The position numbers were made by a program, and so were the translations under genes. 64,000 bases of DNA from the NCBI GenBank assembly GCA_007922225.1, contig ML679995.1:12603-76602 (forward strand), given 5' to 3'. The notes beneath the pieces were generated by a model that made no database searches, was not told where the DNA came from, and saw nothing but the letters and a program-made list of their open reading frames with translations. Shown here one piece after another: positions 31,851 to 42,948 of this stretch. Numbering within the stretch: position 1 is the stretch's first letter; every line of letters starts with the position of its first letter. The stretch comes from Emydura subglobosa. Its lineage: Eukaryota > Chordata > Testudines > Chelidae.

Positions 31851-34375
31851 AAATACTCAGGAAGAATAAAGAGATTACAAAAGACAAAAAATGCAATAAT
31901 GGAGGATTTCAACATTCCTAACATTGACTGGTACATGTCACCTCTTGAAGGGATGCAGAGGTAAAATTTCTAGACACATGAAATGACTCTCAGACTCAAA
32001 AGTCAGAAGGAACCAATTTGATCATCTAGTCTGACCTCCTGCACAACACAGGCCACATAACCTCACCCATCCACTCCTGTAATAGACCTCTGACCGAGTT
32101 ATTAAAGTCCTCAAATCATGGTTTAAGACTTTAAGGTACAGAGAATCCACCAGCAAGTGAGCCATGCCACATGCTACAGAGGAAGGCGAAAAACCCCCAG
32201 AGCCTTTGCCAATCCGCCCTGGGGGAAAATTCCTTCCCGACCCCAAATATGGCAATCAGTTAAACCCTGAGCATGTGGGCAAGACTCACCAGCCAGACAC
32301 CCAAGAGAAAATTCTCTGTAATAACTCAGAACTCACCCCATCTAACATCCCTTCACAGGCCATTGGCATATCTACCACCAGTATTCAAAGATCAGTCAAT
32401 TGCCAAATTAGGCTGTTCCATCATACCATCCCCTCCATAAATGTATCAAACTCAGTTCTGAAGCCAACTAGGTTTTTTGCCCCTACTGCACCCCTTAGAA
32501 AGCTATTCCAGAACTTCACTCCTCTGATGGTTAGAAACCTGCATCTAATTTCAAGTCTAAACTTCCTGATGGCCAGTTTATATCCATTAGTTCTTGTGCC
32601 CACATTGGCGCTGAACTTAAATAATTCCTCTCCCTCCCTGTTATTTATCCCTCTGATGTTTATATAGAAGAGCAGGACAGTTTGTCCTGGAACCCACAAG
32701 GGGAGCAACAATTCTTCATTTAGTCCTAAGGAGAACACAGGATCTGTTCCAAAACACGACTATAGCTGAACTGCTCCACAGAGATCATAAGGTAATTAAA
32801 TTTAACATCCTTGTAGAGAGAAAAGTGCCAAAAATACCCACCAAAGTAGCATTTAACTTCAAAATGGCAAACTACACCAAAATAAGGATGCTAGTTAAAT
32901 AAAAATTAAAAGGAACATGGGTGAAATGCCTGCAAACTGAATGGAAACTATTTAAAACACCATAATACAGACTCAAACTAACTGCATACGCCAAATAAAA
33001 AAACCAGGACCAAAAAAATGCCATCACAGCTAAACAGAAGAGTAAAAGAGGCAGTTAGAGGCAAAAAGGCATCCTTTTAAAAGTGGAGGTCAAATCTTGG
33101 TGAGGAAAATACAAAGGAGCATACCTTGGTAAGTCAAGTGTAAAAGTATAAGGTGGCAGGCCAAAAAGAATCTGAAGCGCAACTAAATAAGGACACACAA
33201 ACTAACAGCAACATTTTTTAAGTATATCAGAAGTAGGAAGCCTGCCAAACAATCCGTGAGGCAATTGGATGATCAAGGTGCTAAATGAGCACTCAATGAA
33301 GCCAAGGTGTTGCAGAGAAACTGAATGAATTCTTTGCATCGGTCTTCACTGTAGAGCATGTGCGGGAGATTCCCACACCTGAGCCATTCTTTTTAGGTGA
33401 CAAATCTAAATAATTATCCCAGATTGAGGTGTCAATATAGGTGGTTTTGCCTTTATTGATAAATAAATGATAAATTAAACACTAATAAGTCACCAGGACC
33501 AGATAGTATTCAAAGAGTTCTGAAGGAGCTCAAATATGAAATTGCGGAACTACTAATTACTAATCTTTCTGGGTACTGAAGTAAAGCTTGTGGATAGTTG
33601 TCTGAAAACATCCACTCAATGTACAACGGCAGTCAAAAAAGCTAACGATGTTAGGAACTATTAAAAATGGATATATAATAAGACAGAAAATATCATAATG
33701 ACACTACAGAAATCCATGGTACGTCCACACCTTGAATACTGCATGCAATTCTGGTTGCCGCATCTCAAAAAAGATATACTGGAATTGGAAAAAGTACAGA
33801 GAAGGGCAACAAAAATTATTAGGATATGGAACGATGAGAGATTAAAAAGACTGGGATTGTTCAGTTTATAAAAGGGACTACTAAGGGCGGAATACAATAG
33901 AGGTCATAAAATTGTGAATGGTGTGGAGGTAGTGAATAAGGAAATGTTATTTACCCCTTCATGTAACATGAGGACCGGGGTCACCCAATAAAATTAACAG
34001 GCAGCAAATTTAAAAGAAACATAAGGAAGTACTTCTTCACACAATGCATACAGTCAACTTATGGAACTCATTGCCAATGGATGTTATGAAGGTCAAAAGC
34101 ATAACTGGGTTCAAAAAAGAATTAGGCAAGTTCACAGAGTATTGGTCCATTAATGGCTATTAGCCATGATGGTCAAGGACAAAACTCCATGTTTTAGGTG
34201 TCCCTAAACCTCTGAGTTCCAGGAGCTGGGACTGGATGACAGGGAACAAATCACTCAACAATTGCGCTGTTCTGTTCCTTCCCTCTGAAGCTTCTGGCAC
34301 AGGCCAGTATTGGAAGACAAGATACTGGGCTAGATGGACCATTGGTCTTACCCATTATGGCCATTCTTACGAACA
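31851..34375 (+). mobile_element. L3-like LINE with internal deletion, split by a minus LINE
   Basis: Plus-strand pieces 31851-31984 (endonuclease IMEDFNIPNIDWY) and 32740-34375. The second piece runs from post-endonuclease sequence to RT start (about 33480, KSPGPDSIQRVLKELK-like). At about 33595 it jumps directly to the C-terminal region (about 33720-33850, RPHLEYCMQFWLPHLKKDIL-like) and tail (ggccattcttacg). The RT core is therefore deleted. Confidence 0.65.
31985..32739 (-). mobile_element. CR1-family LINE 3' end, minus
   Basis: Tail at 31985 and a C-terminal ORF2 remnant 32738-32421 (INREGEELFKFSANVGTRTN, GVKFWNSFLRGAVGAKNLVG), followed by a longer 3' untranslated part rich in ccaatccgccctgggggaaa. 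A different CR1 subfamily from the 5.1-kb and 27-kb copies. It interrupts the plus LINE. Confidence 0.65.
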
Positions 34376-34379
34376 AATG

Positions 34380-34865
34380 ACTTGTATCAGAATTAAAAAC
34401 ACTTGCTGAGGAGCTCTCTGAACCATTAAATGTTGATTTTTATTAAATCTTGGAACACTGTGGACATTGCAGAGGACTGGAAAAGGCCAGTGTTGTCCTG
34501 AATATTTAAAAATGGAACGTGGTGACATGAGAAACTGTAGACTGGTTAGCCAGTCATCAATTCTGGGAAAAATTATGGAAAGGTTGATAGAGGCTCAGTG
34601 GCATAATTCATACCCAGTCAAGATGTTATGGAAATCAGGCCTTGTCAAAGAAACTTGATATTTTTTCTGAGATCACAAGTTTGGCTGATAAAGAATAACT
34701 GTGTTGACTTAATATACTTAGAATTATAGAAGACATTTGATTTAGTCCTGTATGACATTCTGATTAAAAGAATTAATTAGCATTATACAAAATCAATTTA
34801 GCACTTATTAAATGTATTCAAAACTGGTTCACTAATGGATCTCAGGCAGTAGCTGTAAACAAGGA
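34380..34865 (+). mobile_element. L3-like LINE RT fragment
   Basis: Plus-strand degenerate RT start (GAVDIAEDWKRPVLS-type, [20 protein letters not shown] near 34530-34590), then YLEFYKTFDLVLYDILIKRI-like sequence near 34710-34770. Multiple stops. Confidence 0.6.
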
Positions 34866-36660
34866 CTCATGGATTTTGAGGCCAGAGGGACCATTAGATA
34901 ATCTAGTTTAGGGGTTCTCAAACTAGGGGCTATATTCTTATTATTCAAGCATGGAATTACTATCCATAGAGATTCTATGGCACAGTTTGGTTTATTTAAG
35001 ATTTTTATTTCATTTGACTCTATGCTTTCTTCCATATACAGTAGCACTCCCTCACCAGTATGACCTATTCTGTCCTTCTGATATATTCTGTACTCTGGTA
35101 TTACTGTGTCCCATTGATTATCCTCATTCCACCAAGTTTCTGTGATGCCTAGTATATCAATATCTTCATTTAATATGAGACACTCAAGTTCACTCCTCTT
35201 AGTATTTAGACTTCAAGCATTTGTATATAAGCACTTTAAAAAATTGTCACTTTTTAGCTGTCTGCCATGTGATGTAATTGAATGGGATTCTTTTTCATTT
35301 GACTGTTTCTCATTGGATCCTACCCATATATTATCACCACCCATCCTCTCTTCCTTACTAGGATATAGAGAATCTCCACTAACAGAACCTTTAATTGCTT
35401 CTTTTACTTTGTTGTTTAGCCACGATAGCATTTTTTTGGTCCTCTTACAATGTTTTTTAATTTGGGATATACATTTAAATTAAACCTCTATTATGGGGTC
35501 TTTAAAAAGATTCCATGCACCTTACATGTTTTCTGCAATACTATATTACTAGTATTAATTATATTTCCATCCTTGCAAAACTCAATATATTGAGTTTTGC
35601 ATCAGCCATGCCATAATTTTTCTGGGATCAATATCATGCAAACCATCCCATTTATTTCTTTTTAAATATTGGTAAAATGGTTTTATTTCAGCCCCCTGAA
35701 ACTTCCCTACTATTCCAGATTTAATCATAGATAAAGGAGCATTATGATTTCAAGTCTGACCTCCTGCAAAATACAGACCAGAGAACTTCACCCATTAATT
35801 TCTATATTGAACTCATAATTTTTAAAGAAAAAAGATCAACCATCCAGCAACCTCTTCAGCCAGCTCCTCACAGAATCATAAAACTGTAGGGCAAGAAGGG
35901 ACCTTGAGAAGTCATCAAGCCCAGCCCTTTGCACTGAGGCAGGACCATGTAAACTTAGACCATCTCTGACAGGGGTTTGTTCAACCTGTTCTTAAAAACT
36001 TATGACAGGGATTCCACAACCTCCCTTGGAAGCCTATTCCAGATCTTAACTACTCATTGTTAGAAAACTTTTCCTAATATCTAACCTACATCTCCCTTGC
36101 TGCAGATTAAGCCCATTACTTCTTTTTCTACCTTCAGTGAACATATGGAACAACTGATCCCAGACCTTTACATATTTGAAGACTTATCAGGTCCTCCCTC
36201 AGTCTTCTTTTCTCAAGACTAAACTTGCCCAGTTTTTTATCCTTTCCTCAGGTTGGGTTTTCTAAACCTTTTATCATTTTTGTTGCTCTCCTCTGGACTC
36301 TTTACAATTTGTCTACATCTTTCCTAAAGTGTGACATCCAAAACTGTACGCAATACTCCAGCTGCAGCATCACCAGTGCTGAATAGAGTGAGAAAAGTAC
36401 CTCCCATGTCTTGTGTGCGACACTCTTGTTAATAACTCCAGAATGATTAGCTTTTTTCACAACTGCATCACATTGTTGACTCATTTTCAATTTATGATCC
36501 ACTAGGACTCCCAGATCCCATTCAGCGGTACTGCCACTTAGCCAGTTATTCTACATTTTGTAGTTGTGCATTTGATTTTTCCTTCCTAAGTGAAGCACTT
36601 AACACTTGCCTTTATTGAATTCAGACCAATTCACCAATTTGTCGAGGTCATTTGAATTGC
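34866..36660 (-). mobile_element. mosaic of minus LINE fragments (L3-like and CR1)
   Basis: 34866-35690 carries a short tail and L3-like 5' sequence. 35720-35870 is a second tail. 35872-36660 is a CR1 3' part with C-terminal ORF2 remnants ([40 protein letters not shown] near 36500-36310). All decayed. Confidence 0.6.
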
Positions 36661-38525
36661 AATTTATGCTATTGGCCATTATCTTTGAAAATTCATGGTG
36701 ATTGGAGGAGGTCCTAGACAATTGGAAAGAGGCAAATATAGTGCCCATTTTCAAAAAAAGGGAAGGAGGAGGATCTGGGGAACTACAGACCTGTCAGCCT
36801 CACCTCAGTCCCTGGAAAAATTATAGAGTAGGTCCTCAAGGACTCCATTTTGAGGCACTTGGAAGAGATGAAGTTGATCAGGAACAGTCAACATGGATTC
36901 ACCAAGGGCAACTCATGCCTGACCAACCAGATTGCCTTCTATGATGAGATAACTGATTCTGTGGATGTGGGGAAAGCGGGAGATGTGATATACCTTGACT
37001 TTAGCAAAGCTTTGATATGGTCCCCCACAGTATTCTTGTCAGCAAGTTAAAGAAGTATGGGTTGAATGAATGGACTAGAAGGTGGATAGAAAGCTGGCTA
37101 GATCATCAGGCTCAATGGGTACTGATCAACGCCTTCATGTCTAGTTGGCAGCCAATAACAAGCCGAGTGCCTGAGGGGATCGGTCCTGGCACCAGTTTTG
37201 TTCAACATCTCCATTATAGAATCATAGAATATTAGAGTTGGAAGGGACCTCAGGAGGTTATCTAGTCCAACCCCCTGCTCAAAGCAGGACTAACCTCAGC
37301 TATATCATCCCAGCCAGGGCTTTGTCAAGCCTCAGCTTAAAAACCTCTAAAGAAGGAGATTCCACCACCTCCCTAGGTAACCCATTCCAGTGCTTCACCA
37401 CCCTCCTAGTGAAAAACTTTTTCCTAATGTCTAACCTAGACCTCCCCAACTGCAACTTGAGACCGTTGCTCCTTGTTCTATCATCTGCCACCACCGAGAA
37501 CAGCCTAGCCCCATCCTCCCTGGAACCCCCTTTCAGGTAGTTAAAGGCTTCTATCAAATCCCCTCTCATTCTTCTCTTTTGCAGACTAAACATTAACGAT
37601 CTGGAGGATGGGATGGATTGCACCCTCAGCAAGTTTGCAGATGACACTAAGCTGGGGGGAGTGGCAGACACTCTGGAGGGTAGGGATGATATGGAATGGA
37701 CTAGACAAATTGCAAGACTGGGCCAAAAGAAATCTGATGAGGTTCAATAAGGACAAGTGTACAGTCCTGCACTTAGGACGAAAGAATCCCAGGCACTGCT
37801 ACCGACTGGGGACCGACTGGCTAGGCAGCATTTTGGCAGAAAAGACTTGCGGGTTACAGTGGACAACAAGCTGAACAGGAGTCAACAGTGTGTCCTTTTT
37901 GGCAAAAAGGCTTACAGCATATTGGGCTGTATTAGTAGGAGCATTGCCAACAGATCGAGGGAAGTGACTATTCCCTCTACCCGGCATTGGTGAGGCCTCA
38001 GTTTTGTGTCCAGGTGTGTCCAGTTTTGGGACCCCACTACAGGAAGGATGTGGACAAATTGGAAAGAGTCCAATAGAGGGCAACAAAAATGACTGTTGGC
38101 TGAAGCAAATGAGTTATGAGGAGAGGCTGAGGGAACTAGTTTTATTTAATCTGCAGAAGAGAAGAGGGAGGGATTTGACAGCGGCCTTCAACTACTTGAA
38201 AGGGGGTTCCAAAGAGGATGGAACTAAGCTGTTCTCAGTGGTGGCAGATGACAGAACAAAGAGCAACGGTGTCAAGTTGCAGGGAGGGGAAATTAGGTAC
38301 TTGCAGGGAGTTGGATATTACGAAAAATAAAGGAGGGTGGTAAAGCACTGGAGCGGGTTACCTAGGGAGGTGGTGGAATCTCCATCTTTAGAAGTTTGTA
38401 AGGCCCAGCTTGACAAAGCCCTGGCTAGGATGATTTAGTTGGGGTTGGCCCTGCTTTGAGCAGTGGATTGGACTAGATGACCTCCTGAGGTTCCTTCCAA
38501 CCCTAATCTTTTATGATTCTATGAA
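36661..38525 (+). mobile_element. CR1 LINE RT and 3' part, split by a minus CR1
   Basis: Plus strand: [42 protein letters not shown] (frameshift near 37010), [16 protein letters not shown], then after the insertion [20 protein letters not shown] and [14 protein letters not shown]. Tail near 38510. Several frameshifts. Confidence 0.75.
37217..37590 (-). mobile_element. CR1 3' fragment (minus) with 5-bp TSD
   Basis: Minus-strand CR1 tail and ORF2 C-terminus (reading 37671-37300 includes [20 protein letters not shown] and [19 protein letters not shown]). Target duplication CATTA at 37212-37216 and 37591-37595. Removing it rejoins the plus CR1 exactly between its SGVP/LGP motif and INDLEDG. Confidence 0.85.
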
Positions 38526-38900
38526 TTCTAATCCTGTCCTCCAAACTGCTTACAATATCTCCCAGCTTGGTGCCATTTGCAGATTTTAGAAGTACACTAC
38601 ACTCTCCATTTCATTATACAAGTCCATTAATGAAAATATTGACTAGGATCAGACCCAGGACTGATCCCTTCGGGTCCTCACTAGATACACTCTCCCACTT
38701 TTACATGAACCATTGATACTTACTCTTTGAGTACAATCTTTCAATCAGTTGTGCACCCACCTTACAGTAATTTCATCTAGAGACTTCATTTCCCTAGTTT
38801 GCTTACGAGAATTTCATGTGGGCCAGTATCAAAAGCCTTACTAAAATCAAGATATGATTTTAAGGATGTGATATAATACCATAAAGTACTAACTCAAATA
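38526..38900 (-). repeat. L3-like LINE fragment
   Basis: Minus-strand non-coding match to RT-region words (tccactaatgaaaatattgac-like, aaaagccttactaaaatcaa). Decayed. Confidence 0.5.
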
Positions 38901-39465
38901 GCTTACAGAAGTCTAAATAGTGCTCAGAAACATGTTGATGTAATATAAAGTTATTAAAATGGAAAACTGAGGGAAAAGTTGAAAATGAAGAGGCAGAGAG
39001 AGGGATGTGATGGAGAAAGATGAAGCTTTGGAGAGGAATATGAGATGTTACAGAGATGAAAGTTAGGGAGAAAGGATGAAAAGTTGGGCTGGAGGTAGAA
39101 TAGAAGTGCACAGTCCCTATCCTCCTCCACAAAAGCCTCACAGGGACAAGTCTCCCTCATCCTGTCTCCGCTGGATGAGGAGCAGCTAACTGAAGCTCAG
39201 TCTGGATAAAACAGACAACAGGGTAGGTGAAGCAACTGTAAGATATAGCAAGAATTACATCAAGACCTCTGATTGAGGGAATATGGCTGCCATTTGTGAA
39301 TAATATTCATAGTTCAGAAGGCTGGAGAGACCTCTGACTGATGCTACATGTGCAGGTAGCAGTCATAGCCAAGGGCAATCCTTTCCATCTGCACGCAGAA
39401 AGATAAATGTAACCATTTCTCTGAAATACCAGAGCCTTGCTACCTTTAACCATGATTTTTGTCAT
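38901..39465. other. unassigned
   Basis: Purine-rich plus strand (gagaggaatatgagatg and similar). No genes or recognised repeats. Confidence 0.4.
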
Positions 39466-40130
39466 CTTGATATTAGACTCCTACAGAGTGCTGGGGGACT
39501 CAAGCAGTGATTAGGGCCCAGATCCACAAGGGTACTGAGGCACCTATTTCTGTTTTGGCTCTGTGGAAATCCACAAAACTCCGGCAGGCACCTAAATTTT
39601 AAAGGTAGAAGTTCTCCAGGCACCTATGTTTTGCCCTCTCGGCATGTGCATGGCTGCTACACTGTAAGGATCTGGATGTGTATCTCCCACCTAAACCCCA
39701 AAGTGATCCACAGATCAAGTGAAGGTGGGTATTTGGGCCCTGCACACAACCTAGGTGGGCAATTAAGTAAGTGTGCTCAGAGGCTTCCCATTGGATCAGG
39801 TGGGTCCCTTTCAAATCCAGGAGTAGGAGGTAGTGGTTGTGGTGCCCACCTTATTACTTTTAGCCTAATGGTTAGAACAGTCCCCAGAGATGTGGGAGCC
39901 CCAGCTGCCAGAGGGGGAAAAAAGGATTTGAACAGAGCATCTCCCATCTCTCAGGAGAACCCTCTGACTACTGACCTATGGGATATTCTGATGTGGGGCT
40001 CCCTCTATCTCTCCAGTTGAATCTGTTCCACTGTGGATAAATAATGAAAGAGCAACTGGAGCAGGGGGACTGGATCACAGAATCAGTCCTTCTCTCTCTG
40101 GCCCAATGGCTATTCCACTGTGCATAAATG
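39466..40130. repeat. probable interspersed repeat, family unknown
   Basis: Text such as gggcccagatccacaagg, ctaatggttagaacag and ttgaacagagcatctcccat has the look of a common turtle repeat with tRNA-like words. No open frame. Resemblance only. Confidence 0.35.
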
Positions 40131-40249
40131 CCTATAGTCATTTCTCTTCCCCCTCCAACAAAGTACAGCAGTGCAGATCACACATGGCCTTGTCAGACAG
40201 CGCAGTAGGACAGCACAAGGCTTTGCCCCAGCCCTGTAGGCAGTGCACG

Positions 40250-40960
40250 GCTTTGCCCACTCTCCCAGCTACAACAGGGGAGCGCCCGGCTCTGCCCCTC
40301 CCTGCCCTCCCCGGTACATCAGGATTGCTCACGGCCCGGCGCTCCTCTCCTCCCCCGGTGCAGCAGGGGAGCGCCCAGCCTCTTCTCCTGCTACAGGCCA
40401 GGCCAGGGCAGGCCAGGCCCCTCTGTGACCGGCACGCACAGGCTCGCTCGCTCGCTCTCACGCACACACTCGGGACAGAGGCACAGCCCGCTCGCTTCCC
40501 CCGTGCTGTCCTGGCCACGGATCACAGCCACCCCGGGCTCCTGACAGGGCTCGGCTCGGCTCGGCTCTGAACGAGCGAAGCCCATACCCACCCCTGGGAA
40601 CCCCCGGCTGCCCACCTGTTCACCCCGCGGCGCTGGGTCTAGCAGGACTTCTCCGCCGACACATGCGTTACCCGCCCAGCGTTCAAACGGCCGCGCGCGC
40701 CGTGGAGGGAGGGGCCACTACGAGCCGCGCCTCTTGCCGGCCCGGCTGGTACCCGCCCACCCCTGCGCGCCGCGGGGAAAGGGGGCGCGTAGCCAGCGCC
40801 CAACCGCTCCGGGTCCGGCTGCTGGTGCGTCCCGTGTGGCTTGTACGGGCTTTGGGCCCGCCAATGGCGAGTCCGAGCCTGGAGGACTTGAGGGGCCGGG
40901 CCGGGAGAGGTGGCAAATGGAGCTGAGGCCGGAGATAAGGGGGTGCTGAGGCAAGAGGAG
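40250..40960. promoter_or_regulatory. CpG island, candidate bidirectional promoter
   Basis: GC-rich and dense in CpG (cgctcgctcgctcgctctc near 40444, gcgcgcgcc near 40690, many cgcc/gcgg words), in contrast with the AT-rich flanks. It lies about 9 kb upstream of ARHGEF39 exon 1 (minus) and about 1.9 kb upstream of the myosin ATG (plus). A minus-strand AACAG|GTGGG at about 40616 could be the donor of a 5'UTR exon. Which gene or genes it drives is inference. Confidence 0.7.
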
Positions 40961-41474
40961 ACCTTGAGAGCTGAGATGCCATTTTGGGGCAAGGGTAGAG
41001 CCGGTGGTTTTGTGTCACTTCAGTGCAGCGTTTGTTCTCTCCGCCTCTCCCTCCAAGCCGAAAGTGAGGAAGGAGCCATCCTTCAGCCACCCTGAGAGGC
41101 GGAGGGGTCGGGTCGGACCAAGGGGAGCGGTACATAAATAGGGTGGTTACCAAGTGGAGGGAAAGGGGAGTGAGAAAGAGAGAGAGTCTCTGGAAAGAAA
41201 AGCAGAGAGGAAGGGCAAAATCCGAGAGAAATTATTCAGGCATACCAGAGAGAGATCCGGTTCAAGATGAAAGAATAAAGTGAAAGATTTCAAAGGGATT
41301 TTCAAAAATGAATGTGAGGGAAAGAGAATAAAGGAAAGCAGCAGTGAGGGGGATAAAGGATGGCACCTGGAAAGTACAGTGCTGTGCGCAGCTGAAACAA
41401 TTCGTTTAGACTAAGCTATACAGGTCTAAGCACTTTTATACTGGCATGTATGCGTCCACAGAAGGGAAGAAGGG
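40961..41474. other. 5' flank between CpG island and myosin gene
   Basis: Purine-rich (gagaaagagagagagtctc), non-coding. Confidence 0.4.
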
Positions 41475-41640
41475 GTTGTTATTTATTTGTTATTTGTACT
41501 ATAGCACATAGGAGAGCTCCCGTCATGGACTAGCATCCTGTTGTGCTAGGCCCTGCAGAACAAAAAGACAGTCCTTGCCCCAAAGAGCCTACAAGCAACA
41601 ACAGACAGACTGATGGGACAATACAAGGAATCTGAGAGTG
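41475..41640 (+). repeat. ancient SINE / L2-tail-like repeat
   Basis: ctcccgtcatggactagcat, tgttgtgctaggccctgcag and agtccttgccccaaagagcc are typical of an abundant reptile repeat. Related pieces lie at 48800-48935 (other orientation) and 57415-57500. Confidence 0.5.
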
Positions 41641-42828
41641 ATCAATGTATGAGGATCGATACATAATTGATTAAACAACCACAAAGAAAGAATAACTATT
41701 AATGGATTAGCCATTTTCAAGTTTTTTGGAGGGTTGTTTTTGAAAATTTACACATACTTCATGTGATTACTCATTTTGAATAGGCTTTTCAACATATGGC
41801 AGGGTTGAAGGGGGTAGGAATGATTTGTTTAATTTTCTTGAAGTGGGGCTTAGGGCTGTTCTATACAATTTATGCTACTACAATTATGTCCCACAGTAAA
41901 GGATTAGACTGCTTGATTATCCGTTTCTAAGCCAATATAGTTACAGCAGTACAAAAACTCTATAGATAAGCCCATAGCTTTAAAAATAGCTGCAGAGCAC
42001 TGCCCTAGACAGTGATGTTGTGGTCACAATCACTTGCCTTGTCACTCGCTAGTTTTCTTTCCTGGTGATATTATGTCCTAGGTATGTAGAAATGAACATT
42101 CTTCTTGCACTCTGGCACAAGCTGTTTTGTTTTCCCTTGTCTGAGTGTAGGCACAGAAGCCGTGCTTTCACAGTGGGGATGGCTCATGTTGAAGAAATAT
42201 AAAGTACAATTCCAAGGCAGATGGTGACATCTGTCATCTTGGGTAGGGGATTTTCTTTCTAACTAATTAATTTTACCTGACGCTCTGCTGGTGCTGTGTC
42301 TGCAGCTTTGGCTCAGGTAGCACCGTGAATTGCTTAGCTTCTCTGTATCTTTATAATAAACAAAGGGAATTGCCCTGATTATACCTTATGTTGGGAAAGG
42401 GTAGCCTGTACCTGCAGAGTAGCAGTCTAGGGGTACTCTTGGGGTATGAAGACTGTGGTCAGAGCTGGACCCCAGATTTCACTGCTCTGTGGCCAAGTGG
42501 GTGGGAGTCACTCCTCAGCCAGGAAGCTGGAGTCTGTAGGCTCTTAGGGATTTGTAATGAGAAAACCATACTGTCAAGAAGATCTTGGATGTGGAGGAGA
42601 GGAAGGGAGCGGGCAGGGGCAGGGGAGTGGGCTGAGGTGGGATTGCCCGACACAGGGCGGGGCTGAGTTGGGGGCCAGGAAGGGACTGGAGGAGAGTGGA
42701 GGCAGGGGGGAGGGATTTGGAGGGGGGGGGTGGCTCTGGAGTTGAATCTTGGCTCGTGGCTGGGCGGAAGCTCGACTGTGACCGCCGTTCTCGGTACCGA
42801 GTCGGATTCGGAGCCAAACCCTGCTGGG
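41641..42828. other. upstream region of myosin exon 1
   Basis: The distal part is AT-rich and non-coding. 42590-42730 is very G-rich on the plus strand (runs of G up to 9), perhaps 5'UTR or promoter-proximal sequence able to form G-quadruplexes. Confidence 0.4.
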
Positions 42829-42948
42829 ATGGTGCCTCCCGGGCAGCTGGACTGCGACGGAGCCGATGACCTGGCGGCCCTGGCGGAGCTGGACGAGACG
42901 AGGCTGCTGCAGAGTCTGAGCGGCCGCTTCCTGCAGCAGCGGGTCTAT
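42829..42948 (+). CDS. myosin coding exon 1
   Basis: 40 codons from ATG, with G at -3 and at +4 (good initiation context), to TAT, followed by donor GTGAGT. It encodes [20 protein letters not shown] and continues [20 protein letters not shown], the usual opening of a myosin motor. The frame is open upstream through a GTG at 42730 but has no earlier ATG nearby. The exon is GC-rich, unlike the introns. Confidence 0.85.

Noticed and set aside
40106..41153. Several open frames in both directions over the CpG island
   Set aside because: Expected by chance in GC-rich DNA with few stops. Compositions are Pro/Arg/Ala-rich without motifs.
31600..42700. Kinase domain exons for the myosin gene
   Set aside because: Scanned for protein-kinase motifs in the plus-strand frames of this interval; only LINE and chance frames seen.
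42730..42828. Upstream in-frame start for the myosin at 42730
   Set aside because: The codon there is GTG, not ATG. The ATG at 42829 has a good context and fits the motor start.
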